Below are positions 1 through 6,073 of a stretch of 19,167 nucleotides of DNA, piece by piece. A model generated the notes under the pieces. The model searched no databases and was not told where the DNA came from. It saw nothing but the letters and a program-made list of their open reading frames with translations. This DNA comes from Hyphomicrobiaceae bacterium (GTDB lineage: Bacteria; Pseudomonadota; Alphaproteobacteria; Rhizobiales; MH13): NCBI GenBank assembly GCA_020442235.1, contig JAGRKQ010000142.1:1-19167 (forward strand), read 5' to 3'. The stretch's first letter is position 1, and every line of letters begins with the position of its first letter. A program made the position numbers and the translations under genes.

Positions 1-61
1 CTGGTAGCGCACCTCGTTCGGGACGAGGGGGTCGCAGGTTCAAATCCTGCCACTCCGACCA
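1..61 (+). tRNA. tRNA-Pro (anticodon CGG), 5' end cut off by the window
   Basis: This is the 3' three quarters of a tRNA. The anticodon stem CCTCG/CGAGG encloses the loop TTCGGGA, which gives anticodon CGG and reads the proline codon CCG. The T arm has the usual GGTTCAAATCC loop, and CCA is encoded at 59-61. The acceptor 3' strand CACTCCG needs a 5' partner CGGAGTG that lies before position 1. The gene sits about 90 bp from the end of the T3SS gene sctV, so it could mark an island boundary. No second copy of its 3' end was seen by eye in the window. Confidence 0.95.
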
Positions 62-113
62 TTTCTCTCAAAGACCATTTGTCTCAATGAGACGGATTGA
101 AACCGGCCTGTCC

Positions 114-136
114 GGTGCCGCGCCTTGCGCGGCGCC
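114..136. terminator. GC-rich hairpin after sctV, possible terminator
   Basis: A 10-bp near-perfect stem (GGTGCCGCGC / GCGCGGCGCC, one G-T pair) with a 3-nt loop lies between the tRNA and the 3' end of sctV. It would fold in transcripts from either side. There is no clear T-run after it on either strand, so a standard intrinsic terminator is not proven. Confidence 0.35.
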
Positions 137-151
137 CGGCTTGGCGTCGCC

Positions 152-2131
152 TCAGACCGGGGCCGTTCGCACCGGAGCAGCGCCGCCCGGAAGGCCGATC
201 ATCGCCTGCGTCGTCACGCCGAAGCGTCCGCCGGCTTCCTCGGTCGAAACCACGGTGACGGCAATGTCGTTGGCCCGGCACAGCGAAGCGAGATATCGAC
301 GCACCGCCGGTGAGGCGACCAGCAGCGGACGGGCGCTGGCAGCCTGATCGGCGACACGGCGCAGCTCGGTTACGACCCGGCCTGCCTCGGTCGCATCGTC
401 GCGCGGGCGCACCGGCCCATAGCGCTGAAGCCGCTTCAAGGCATCTTCCATGTCCGGGCCGACGAGATAGGCCTCCTCCATCGCCCCGTCTTCACGCAGG
501 CGATAGGCGATCTGGTCGGAGAGCGCCGCCCGGACCCGTTCGGCAATCTGGTCCTCGGTCTCGCCCGGCCCGCAGCGGGCAAGCGCTTCCAGGATGGCGC
601 GGGGCTGGGACAGCGTCACGTCATCGTCGAGCAGCTTGCGCACCGCGCCGACGAGATTCATGCCCGGAACGGCGGCACGCACGCCCTGCACCAGCGAACC
701 GAAACGTTTTTCCATTTCCTCAAGCCAGGCATTGGCTTCCGCCGCACCGAAGCCGCGCGCGGCATATTTGCGCCATTCGGCGGCAAAGCTGCGGGCGAAC
801 CAGTCCAGCGCTTCGGGCGTGATCGCCGCGCTTTCGTCCGGGCCCGACGGGGCGGCGTTGCCTTCGGCGGCGGGAATGCCCTCCACCTCGAACACCCAGC
901 GCCCTGCCGGTATCGAAGGATCGACCTGAAAACCGGGCGGCAGCATGTGGAACCCAAGCTCGCGGCGCACCTCGCCCAGCGCCTTGCGGATCGGCGTCAC
1001 CAGATCGTAGCGCTGCCAGGCATCGAAGAGTTCGGGGCGGATGCGAATGACGAAGACCTCGCCGACCTCGGCGACAGGCAGAACCTGCTGCACGGGCACG
1101 CCGGTCGCCGGATCGATGTCGCGCGGCCGACTGGAGATTGCCTCTGCCGCGGCTTGCCTCTGGCGCGTGAGGAAATGCGCAAGCCCGGCAAGGCCCGCCG
1201 CAATGACCAGAAAGGTGATGGTCGGGAAGCCCGGCAGCAAAGCCAGAACCAGCGCGGCACCGGCAGCAATCCAGATGGCGCGCGGCTCCGCACCCATCTG
1301 CCTGGACATGTCGGTTGCCAGATCGCGCGCTTCCTCGCCGACAACACGCGTCACCACGGTGCCGGCGGCCACCGAGATCAGCATGGCCGGAAGCTGGGAG
1401 ACGAGACCGTCGCCGACCGAGAGCAGCGAATAGGTCTGGCCCGCCTCGCCGAAGCTCATGCCGAGCTGCACCATGCCGATGATGAGGCCGCCGATCAGAT
1501 TGACGAAAATGATGACGAGGCCGGCAATGGCATCGCCCTTCACGAAGCGCATGGCGCCGTCCATGGCGCCGAAGAACTGGCTTTCGCGCGTCAGCATGGC
1601 GCGGCGACGGCGCGCCTCGGCGGCGTCGATGTCGCCGGAGCGCAATTCGGCGTCGATCGCCATCTGCTTGCCCGGAAGCGCGTCGAGGGTGAAGCGCGCC
1701 GAGACCTCGGCGATGCGCTCGGCCCCCTTGGTGATGACGATGAAATTGACGATGGCGATGATGAAGAAGACGACGAGGCCGACGACCGCGTTGCCGCCGA
1801 CGATGAAGGCGCCGAAACTGTCGATGATCGCGCCGGCATCGGCCTCGGTCAGGATCAGGCGTGTCGTCGAGATCGTCAGCGCCAGACGGAAAACCGTCGT
1901 GATCAGCAGCATCGAGGGAAAGGTCGACAGGTCGAGGACGTTCTTGAGGTAGGTCGCCGTGGCGATGATGAGGATCGCGGCCGTGATGTTGAGCGCGATC
2001 ATGATGTCGATGACGAAGGTCGGCATCGGCAGCACGAACATCGCCACGATGATCAGCAGGAAGACGGCGAAGACGACGTCCTGGCGCCCGGCGGCCTGCC
2101 TGAGGAAGCGGTTGAGACTGTCCGTGTTCAT
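152..2131 (-). CDS. sctV: T3SS export gate protein SctV (LcrD/HrcV/FlhA family)
   Basis: SctV forms the nonameric inner-membrane export gate of the T3SS; its cytoplasmic ring receives chaperone-substrate complexes. The protein has 659 residues, close to the family's usual size. The N-terminal half holds about eight membrane helices with the family hallmarks FPSMLL (71-76), TEADAG (95-100) and the cytoplasmic loop GAERIAEVSARFTLDALPGK (136-155). The C-terminal half, from about residue 320, is the soluble ring domain. The ATG start is preceded by GGAG at a 6-nt spacing. The gene lies 13 nt after sctD on the same strand, so the two probably form one operon. The flagellar homologue FlhA is excluded by the neighbours (lipoprotein SctJ, SctD, SctK). 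No truncation is seen. Confidence 0.96.
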   Translation of the reverse strand: MNTDSLNRFLRQAAGRQDVVFAVFLLIIVAMFVLPMPTFVIDIMIALNITAAILIIATATYLKNVLDLSTFPSMLLITTVFRLALTISTTRLILTEADAGAIIDSFGAFIVGGNAVVGLVVFFIIAIVNFIVITKGAERIAEVSARFTLDALPGKQMAIDAELRSGDIDAAEARRRRAMLTRESQFFGAMDGAMRFVKGDAIAGLVIIFVNLIGGLIIGMVQLGMSFGEAGQTYSLLSVGDGLVSQLPAMLISVAAGTVVTRVVGEEARDLATDMSRQMGAEPRAIWIAAGAALVLALLPGFPTITFLVIAAGLAGLAHFLTRQRQAAAEAISSRPRDIDPATGVPVQQVLPVAEVGEVFVIRIRPELFDAWQRYDLVTPIRKALGEVRRELGFHMLPPGFQVDPSIPAGRWVFEVEGIPAAEGNAAPSGPDESAAITPEALDWFARSFAAEWRKYAARGFGAAEANAWLEEMEKRFGSLVQGVRAAVPGMNLVGAVRKLLDDDVTLSQPRAILEALARCGPGETEDQIAERVRAALSDQIAYRLREDGAMEEAYLVGPDMEDALKRLQRYGPVRPRDDATEAGRVVTELRRVADQAASARPLLVASPAVRRYLASLCRANDIAVTVVSTEEAGGRFGVTTQAMIGLPGGAAPVRTAPV

Positions 2132-2144
2132 GCCGCGCTCCGCA

Positions 2145-3104
2145 TCAGAACACCACCCGCAGGACGAAGAGACCCCGTGTCAGCGTCACGCCGCCTTCAT
2201 CGAGGCTGGTCAGGCGGTAACCGTCGATGACCTCCTCGCCAAGGCCGACGCGCCGGCCATCGCGGGCAATCACGAATTTGTCCGGCGCGATCGAAGCCCC
2301 GGTGAAATAAGGCGCGGTCGGCGCCTCTGACGGCAATGGCTCCAGATTGGAGACGATCATGGAACTCGGAATGCCGGTGCGCCGGACCGCAGAGGCGAGG
2401 CGCTCCATCTCGGCATCGGAAATCTGACCCGACAGGCGGATGCGGCCGTCGACTTCTTCCAGGCTCACGCTCGATTGCAGCGAAAGCGCTTCGATGGCCG
2501 AACCGAGAAGACCGCTGTAGCTTTCCAGCCGCTCAGCCCGGCGTTCCGTCACATCGCCGGACGCACCGCCACCACCCGGCAGCAGGGACGCGGCCACCAG
2601 CAGCACCGCACCGCCAAGGAGCGCCAGAAGACCGGTCATGGAACGGCCGGGCAGACGGCTTTCGCGCGCCGGCTCGGGCGCTGTCGCCTGGGCCCCGCCA
2701 TCACTGCGCGAAGGCCGGCCCAGGGTTCCCATGGTGCGCCCGATCCGGTCGAGCGGGCCCGGCGCACGGTCGCTGGCCAGTGTCAGCGTCAGGTCGCAAT
2801 AGGCGATCCGGGCCGGCAGACGCAGTGCGATTTCCTCGCCCGCCGCCAGCACGTCATCGCCAACGCGCAGGCCTTCGACCCGCGCAAACAGCATGGGGCG
2901 GCGGCCATTGGCATCAATTTCCATCCAGCTGACCGGCTCACCGTTCTCCGGCAGAAGAATGATGTCATCGTCAGGGCTCGCACCGATGGTGGTGCGGCGG
3001 TTTCCGGCCAGTTCAAAGCGCTCCGCCCCCGCCCGTCCGGTGACGACGAGGCGCAGGCCGTGATCGGGCGCTTGTGCTGTACTGGCCGTTTCAGGCATCG
3101 GCAT
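2145..3104 (-). CDS. sctD: T3SS inner-membrane ring protein SctD (YscD/HrpQ-like), short form
   Basis: SctD builds the outer of the two inner-membrane rings, contacting the SctJ ring in the periplasm and the sorting platform in the cytoplasm. The 319-residue protein has a cytoplasmic FHA-like beta domain (about 15-110), a low-complexity linker, one membrane helix (about 156-178, starting MTGLLALLGG), and a periplasmic part with a BON-like fold (VDGRIRLSGQISDAEMERL) ending in a beta-rich segment (GLFVLRVVF). Family members are usually around 400 residues, so the periplasmic part is short, with perhaps one or two ring modules instead of three. The ATG is preceded by AGGTG at a suitable distance. 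It is the first gene of the sctD-sctV pair and is divergent from the secretin-like gene. The call rests on domain order and position, because this family diverges strongly. Confidence 0.85.
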   Translation of the reverse strand: MPMPETASTAQAPDHGLRLVVTGRAGAERFELAGNRRTTIGASPDDDIILLPENGEPVSWMEIDANGRRPMLFARVEGLRVGDDVLAAGEEIALRLPARIAYCDLTLTLASDRAPGPLDRIGRTMGTLGRPSRSDGGAQATAPEPARESRLPGRSMTGLLALLGGAVLLVAASLLPGGGGASGDVTERRAERLESYSGLLGSAIEALSLQSSVSLEEVDGRIRLSGQISDAEMERLASAVRRTGIPSSMIVSNLEPLPSEAPTAPYFTGASIAPDKFVIARDGRRVGLGEEVIDGYRLTSLDEGGVTLTRGLFVLRVVF

Positions 3105-3178
3105 GAATGGGTCACCTGCTGGAATGCCGCCTCGAGTGCACTTCGGGACGACACAATTCCTCCCTTCTTCATCCCGTC

Positions 3179-3200
3179 TTAACCTTAATTGCGGGTAAAT
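3179..3200 (-). promoter_or_regulatory. Copy 1 of a shared 22-nt motif between sctD and the secretin-like gene
   Basis: This 22-nt stretch matches positions 4298-4319 (read on the other strand) at 18 of 22 bases. The core, read in the plus direction here, is ACCTTAAT..CGG.TAAAT. It lies 74 nt before the sctD ATG and directly against the ATG of the secretin-like gene. Read toward sctD it is ATTTAcCCG..ATTAAGGTT, the same orientation that copy 2 has toward the 48-aa gene. It is a candidate operator for T3SS genes; no regulator is known here. Confidence 0.4.
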
Positions 3201-3956
3201 ATGACCACAGATCGTTCAAATGGACCCGTCGTGATTTCTCGCCTTCTCACCGCACTCGGGATGCTCGTTGCCTTCGCCCTGCCCGGCGAAGCGGCAGACC
3301 TCTATCCTTATGGCGGTTCGGCTCCCTATGGCGATCCGATCGACCTGGCTCCGCATTACGGCACCGCCTATGCGACCGGCGGAGCGCCCTCGCGGGTGCC
3401 GAGCGCCATGGTGCGCCTCAACACCGGCCACGCCGAAGCCCCCGATACCGACGAGCGCCTCTTTCGCCCGCTCGAACAGGCAGCCTTCGAGACCGAAAGC
3501 CGCACGGTCCTTATCGGCGATGTCCCGGTCTCGGAAACGCTGGGGGCCCTTGGCGTCGCCTTCGAAGTGACGGTGCGCAGCGAAGGTCTCGGCGGACGCA
3601 GCACGCGCCGTCAAATGCTCTCGGGAAGCTTTGCGTCGATCATGCGCGAGGCCGATTTTGCCCGCGATGTCGTCTGGGCGCGGTTTGGCGAGCGCGTCTA
3701 TGCAACCCGCCGGGGCGAAGAGACGATCGAGATTTATCAGGTCTCGATCGCGAACGAGCGCATCGGACGCGATCTCTTGCGGCTTCTGGAGATCACCACG
3801 TCAGACCCGGACGCCATCGGCATTTCCCGCGATGGCCGTCTCATCCGCGTTGCCGCGCCGAGCGCTTTCCAGGATGCTTTCCGCATCACGCTGGAAGAAC
3901 AGTTCGACACCACACCGGAACGCACGACCTTCATCCGCGGCGGCATCATCCGCTGA
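3201..3956 (+). CDS. sctC: Truncated secretin-like protein: N0/N1 domains only (RhcC1-type SctC)
   Basis: The 251-residue protein has an N-terminal signal peptide (hydrophobic stretch about 15-28, likely cut after Ala31) and a Pro/Gly/Tyr-rich linker. A secretin N0-like domain follows at about 102-170 (VLIGDVPVSETLGALG, then SGSFASIMREADF and VVWARFGERVYATR). An N1-like domain lies at about 175-240 (IEIYQVSIANERIGRDLLRL, DGRLIRVAAP). There is no outer-membrane pore (secretin) domain. Rhizobial T3SSs are known to split the secretin into RhcC1 (N-terminal) and RhcC2 (pore), and this fits RhcC1. No RhcC2 is in the window. ATG 3201 was chosen over the in-frame TTG at 3189; the ribosome site is weak. 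GTG 3231 is another possible start. It is divergent from sctD. Confidence 0.7.
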   Translation: MTTDRSNGPVVISRLLTALGMLVAFALPGEAADLYPYGGSAPYGDPIDLAPHYGTAYATGGAPSRVPSAMVRLNTGHAEAPDTDERLFRPLEQAAFETESRTVLIGDVPVSETLGALGVAFEVTVRSEGLGGRSTRRQMLSGSFASIMREADFARDVVWARFGERVYATRRGEETIEIYQVSIANERIGRDLLRLLEITTSDPDAIGISRDGRLIRVAAPSAFQDAFRITLEEQFDTTPERTTFIRGGIIR

Positions 3957-4046
3957 AGGTGCCCCGGCGTTTCTGACCGCGGCCAACGACCCTCAGGAGC
4001 GTGCAATCCCGCCCGGCGGCTTATCGCAAAATTGCAGCCAGAAATG

Positions 4047-4070
4047 AAAAAGGCGGGCCAGAGCCCGCCT
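4047..4070 (-). terminator. Intrinsic terminator after the first 43-aa gene
   Basis: The hairpin AGGCGGGC / GCCCGCCT (8 bp, loop CAGA) reads on the minus strand into a run of five T's (plus-strand AAAAA at 4047-4051). It lies 24 nt past the stop of the 43-aa gene at 4094-4225. It shares the AAAAAGGCGGG arm with the terminator at 4936-4986, so the gene and its terminator appear to have been duplicated together. Confidence 0.8.
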
Positions 4071-4093
4071 CGTTCCTGAAAGACGTCCAGCGG

Positions 4094-4225
4094 TCAGATC
4101 TTGCCCATGCCCTGCTGGTTGACGTTCTTTTCAATGATGTCGTCGTTCACTTTTTCCATGAAGTCCGCATAGGCCTGCCACTGGGCCTGCAGAAAACCTT
4201 CAATCGCGGCGGTTGCGTCAGCCAT
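4094..4225 (-). CDS. 43-aa protein, copy 1 of a paralogous pair in the T3SS locus
   Basis: No known family is recognised. The product is 43 residues (starts MADATAAIEGFLQAQW, ends IIEKNVNQQGMGKI). It is predicted to be mostly amphipathic helix, with no signal peptide, no membrane segment and no cysteine. A second gene at 5007-5138 encodes a product identical at 32 of 43 positions, and the conserved residues sit at both ends. The differences largely preserve the coding frame, which argues that both are real genes. ATG 4225 was preferred over the in-frame ATG at 4237 because GGAG lies 6 nt upstream of it. The gene has its own promoter-like site (4259-4287) and terminator (4047-4070), as expected for a highly made small protein. 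Its position where needle/rod genes usually lie suggests a structural subunit or secreted substrate, but 43 residues is well below the usual SctF length (about 70-90). Confidence 0.8.
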   Translation of the reverse strand: MADATAAIEGFLQAQWQAYADFMEKVNDDIIEKNVNQQGMGKI

Positions 4226-4258
4226 CGAGAACTCCATTGGTTACCCGTCCGTAAACAC

Positions 4259-4287
4259 ACCCTAAGACAGCCACTGTGCTGCGTCAA
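4259..4287 (-). promoter_or_regulatory. Sigma70-like promoter of the first 43-aa gene
   Basis: Read on the minus strand, TTGACG (-35, plus 4282-4287) is followed after exactly 17 bp by TAGGGT (-10, plus 4259-4264). The start of transcription would be near 4252, giving a leader of about 27 nt that contains the GGAG ribosome site. The -35 box matches the consensus at 5 of 6 positions; the -10 box is weak, as is common in alphaproteobacteria. Confidence 0.5.
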
Positions 4288-4297
4288 CGGATTCTTC

Positions 4298-4319
4298 ATT
4301 TAGCCGATATTAAGGTTTA
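4298..4319 (+). promoter_or_regulatory. Copy 2 of the shared 22-nt motif, between the divergent small genes
   Basis: This stretch matches 3179-3200 in inverted orientation at 18 of 22 bases (ATTTAgCCG..ATTAAGGTT read on the plus strand). It lies 88 nt before the ATG of the 48-aa gene and 72 nt before the ATG of the divergent 43-aa gene. A weak -35/-10-like pair for the 48-aa gene (TTGCAT, GATACT, 15-bp spacing) lies downstream at about 4332-4358. Confidence 0.4.
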
Positions 4320-4407
4320 CGCGGATGGGGTTTGCATTGCCCGGTGAAACCCGATACTCTTTTTAAGAAGGGTGGCAACACTCTGTTAAAGAACGGACGG
4401 AGCAAGC

Positions 4408-4554
4408 ATGGCTGATATCAACGACGTTATGTCGAGCGAGGCCTTCCTCCTCAACACCTTCATGATGACGGACATGTTCATGGGCATGGTGCTTGAGGAC
4501 ATCAATCCGGCCAAGCAGATCGTCGGCGAGATGATCGGCGAGGCGACCGGCTAG
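4408..4554 (+). CDS. 48-aa methionine-rich protein in the T3SS locus, family unknown
   Basis: The family is not recognised. The product is 48 residues, begins MADINDVMSSEAF, and has eight methionines, six of them at positions 1-25 and 27 in and before a hydrophobic central helix (about 12-30, LLNTFMMTDMFMGMVL). The C-terminus (QIVGEMIGEATG) is short and soluble-looking. ATG 4408 follows a good GGACGGAG ribosome site. It is the first of two plus-strand genes (the next is the 73-aa gene, 101 nt later) placed between the two 43-aa paralogues. A short hydrophobic helix at this place in a T3SS locus is compatible with a rod/needle component or a secreted membrane-active peptide; neither is shown by the sequence. 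Confidence 0.7.
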   Translation: MADINDVMSSEAFLLNTFMMTDMFMGMVLEDINPAKQIVGEMIGEATG

Positions 4555-4593
4555 GGCGCTTAAGCAACCGGAAACGCCCGAAGTGATATGAGG

Positions 4594-4615
4594 AAACGCG
4601 CCCTGTGGCGCGTTT
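4594..4615 (+). terminator. Hairpin between the 48-aa and 73-aa genes
   Basis: A perfect 9-bp stem AAACGCGCC / GGCGCGTTT with loop CTGT follows the 48-aa gene by 39 nt. Only TTT closes the stem and the following bases are GCCATTTC, so it may terminate partially. It would then set more transcript for the 48-aa gene than for the 73-aa gene, or protect the upstream mRNA end. Confidence 0.45.
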
Positions 4616-4655
4616 GCCATTTCTACAGCGCTGTTTCAGGCGAAGGAGTTGCGGT

Positions 4656-4877
4656 TTGGAAATCCCGGGACTTGCAGCGGGCGGGATCGAGACGGTCTCG
4701 CAACAGATGTTCGAGCAGTTTGTCGATGCGAACCAGTCTTTCGACAACATCGCCTATGGACGCAGCAACAATCTGGCGGATGTGATCGGAGACGCCCTGC
4801 AATTGCAGAGCGCGTCCTATCTGATGCTGAGCATTTCCAGCGTTCCGCGCAGCGTCATCAACAACCTCAAGGGTTGA
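4656..4877 (+). CDS. 73-aa candidate T3SS inner-rod or needle subunit
   Basis: The product is 73 residues and begins at TTG 4656 (MEIPGLAAGGIETV). AGGAG at 4644-4648 stands 7 nt before this TTG; no ATG in the frame has a comparable site. The C-terminal half (ALQLQSASYLMLSISSVPRS, then VINNLKG) has the spacing of LQ, Y, S and NL seen in SctI/SctF-type rod and needle subunits, which polymerise through a C-terminal helix. Length also fits that class (about 70-120). The similarity is by pattern only and is not proof. It lies just upstream of a strong terminator and within 500 nt of sctJ, the usual neighbourhood for sctF/sctI (nolB/nopA in rhizobia). No signal peptide is seen. Confidence 0.65.
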   Translation: MEIPGLAAGGIETVSQQMFEQFVDANQSFDNIAYGRSNNLADVIGDALQLQSASYLMLSISSVPRSVINNLKG

Positions 4878-4935
4878 TCGGGCTTACCGGGCCGACAGCG
4901 TTCGGGCCTGAGCAACAGCCGGTGACGAATAACAT

Positions 4936-4986
4936 GCCGGACATGCAAAAAGGCGGGTTTGAAGCCCGCCTTTTTGCATGTCCGGC
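4936..4986. terminator. Strong bidirectional terminator, 22-bp perfect inverted repeat
   Basis: Two perfectly complementary 22-nt arms (4936-4957 and 4965-4986) enclose the loop TTTGAAG. The core GGCGGG/CCCGCC is flanked by A5 and T5, so the hairpin is followed by a T-run on both strands. It separates two convergent genes, the 73-aa gene (plus) and the second 43-aa gene (minus), and should stop transcription from both. Confidence 0.92.
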
Positions 4987-5006
4987 CAGAAACGAAGCCG
5001 CAAGGA

Positions 5007-5138
5007 TCAGATCTTGCCCATGCCCTGCTGGCGAACGTTCTTTTCGATGATGTCGTTGTTGGCAACACCAAGAAATTCCGAATAGGCCGACCACTGGGCC
5101 TGAAGAAATTTCTCGATCGCAGTCGTTGCATCAGCCAT
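5007..5138 (-). CDS. 43-aa protein, copy 2 of the paralogous pair
   Basis: This 43-residue product (starts MADATTAIEKFLQAQW, ends IIEKNVRQQGMGKI) matches the gene at 4094-4225 at 32 of 43 positions. The middle section (residues 17-28) differs most. ATG 5138 has GGAG 8 nt upstream. It is convergent with the 73-aa gene, sharing the terminator at 4936-4986, and is divergent from sctJ. A 17-bp-spaced promoter candidate lies at 5184-5212. The two copies are inverted relative to the main T3SS operon and bracket the 48- and 73-aa genes. Function is not known; see copy 1. Confidence 0.8.
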   Translation of the reverse strand: MADATTAIEKFLQAQWSAYSEFLGVANNDIIEKNVRQQGMGKI

Positions 5139-5183
5139 CGTCATCTCTCCGACGCCGTCATCCCACCACCGGGATACAGCACC

Positions 5184-5212
5184 AGCTTAGCGCATTCCGC
5201 ACCGGCAATCAA
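5184..5212 (-). promoter_or_regulatory. Promoter-like site of the second 43-aa gene
   Basis: On the minus strand TTGATT (plus 5207-5212) is followed after 17 bp by TAAGCT (plus 5184-5189). The start would be near 5177, a leader of about 40 nt. Spacing equals that of the promoter proposed for copy 1. Confidence 0.4.
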
Positions 5213-5229
5213 ACAACCCTCCAGTGCAA

Positions 5230-5249
5230 GGCCTGCCAGAATGCAGGCC
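5230..5249. repeat. 7-bp inverted repeat between the second 43-aa gene and sctJ
   Basis: GGCCTGC and GCAGGCC flank a 6-nt spacer (CAGAAT). It lies upstream of the promoter proposed for the 43-aa gene and 116 nt before sctJ, so it could be an operator serving the divergent pair. It has no T-run and is not a convincing terminator. Confidence 0.35.
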
Positions 5250-5365
5250 GGCTTTCGCTCAGAATTCAAGCACTTCGGCACAGGGCCGCTAGGGATTTCT
5301 TAATTCCCCGTTTACCATACTTCTCCATGACTTGTTGATGAGTTGACCGGGATCGAATCCAAGCG

Positions 5366-6073
5366 ATGCGGCGTATCTTGCTCCTTCTGGCCGTTCTGGC
5401 CCTTGGCGCCTGTCAGGAAGTCCTGCACAGGGATCTTTCCGCGCGCGATGCCGCCGAGATCGTGCTCGTCCTCGAAGATGCCGGCATCCGTGCCACGCGG
5501 CAGATCGGAGACAGCAACCGTTTCACCGTCAGCGTCGCCGAAGCGGATGCCGCGCGTGCGCTCGACGTTCTGGCGCGCCTCGGCCTGCCGCGTGAGGAAT
5601 TCCAGTCGATCGACACGGTCTTTCCCGGCGACAGCTTCATCATCACGCCCACCGAGCAGCAGGCGCGCCTGACCTTCGCGATCAATCAGGAACTCTCGCG
5701 CACCATTTCCGACATCGAGGGCGTTGTTTCGGCGCGTGTGCATGTCGTCATCCCCGAACGCACGCCCTACCGGCGTTCCGAGCGGCCAGCCTCGGCGTCC
5801 GTCGCCGTCCACCACCTGCCGAGCGTCGATACGGCCGAGCTTGCCGACAAGGTCAGGCTGATCGTCTCCAACGCCGTGCCGGATCTGCCCTTCCGCGACG
5901 TGTCGGTCGCCTTCTTCGAGACGACACCGCCCGGAACCCTGCTCGACAGCATGCCCGACATGCCGAGCCGTGGCGGCCTCGACCTGACGCGCCTCGTCCT
6001 CATGGGCCTTGGCGGCCTGCTTGCCCTCATCGGTCTTTATGCCGTCTTCCTCAGGCGGGGGGCAGCGCGATGA
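5366..6073 (+). CDS. sctJ: T3SS inner-membrane ring lipoprotein SctJ (YscJ/HrcJ/RhcJ)
   Basis: SctJ forms the inner ring of the T3SS basal body on the periplasmic face of the inner membrane. The 235-residue protein has a lipoprotein signal with lipobox LGAC (Cys16). Two periplasmic ring-building modules follow: the first about 20-75, the second with VSARVHVVIPER and KVRLIVSNAVPDLPFRDVSV. It ends with a C-terminal membrane helix (about 207-228) and a basic tail. Length and layout are typical. No clear ribosome site precedes ATG 5366. It opens the operon to sctU; its stop overlaps the sctK start (ATGA). The lipobox separates it from flagellar FliF. Confidence 0.95.
   Translation: MRRILLLLAVLALGACQEVLHRDLSARDAAEIVLVLEDAGIRATRQIGDSNRFTVSVAEADAARALDVLARLGLPREEFQSIDTVFPGDSFIITPTEQQARLTFAINQELSRTISDIEGVVSARVHVVIPERTPYRRSERPASASVAVHHLPSVDTAELADKVRLIVSNAVPDLPFRDVSVAFFETTPPGTLLDSMPDMPSRGGLDLTRLVLMGLGGLLALIGLYAVFLRRGAAR

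Noticed and set aside
947..2230. Long plus-strand ORF (427 codons) opposite sctV, rich in His, Asp and Arg
   Set aside because: It is the antisense shadow of the high-GC sctV gene, with a composition unlike a protein and no ribosome site.
2789..3172. Minus-strand ORF with a good GGGAGGAATT-GTG site before sctD
   Set aside because: GTG 3154 is out of frame with sctD and reads through the FHA-like domain in the wrong frame. The purine run may be leader sequence only.
3105..5365. Rhizobial tts box, hrp box or sigma54 promoter before T3SS genes
   Set aside because: I looked for these known elements in the intergenic regions and saw no convincing match.
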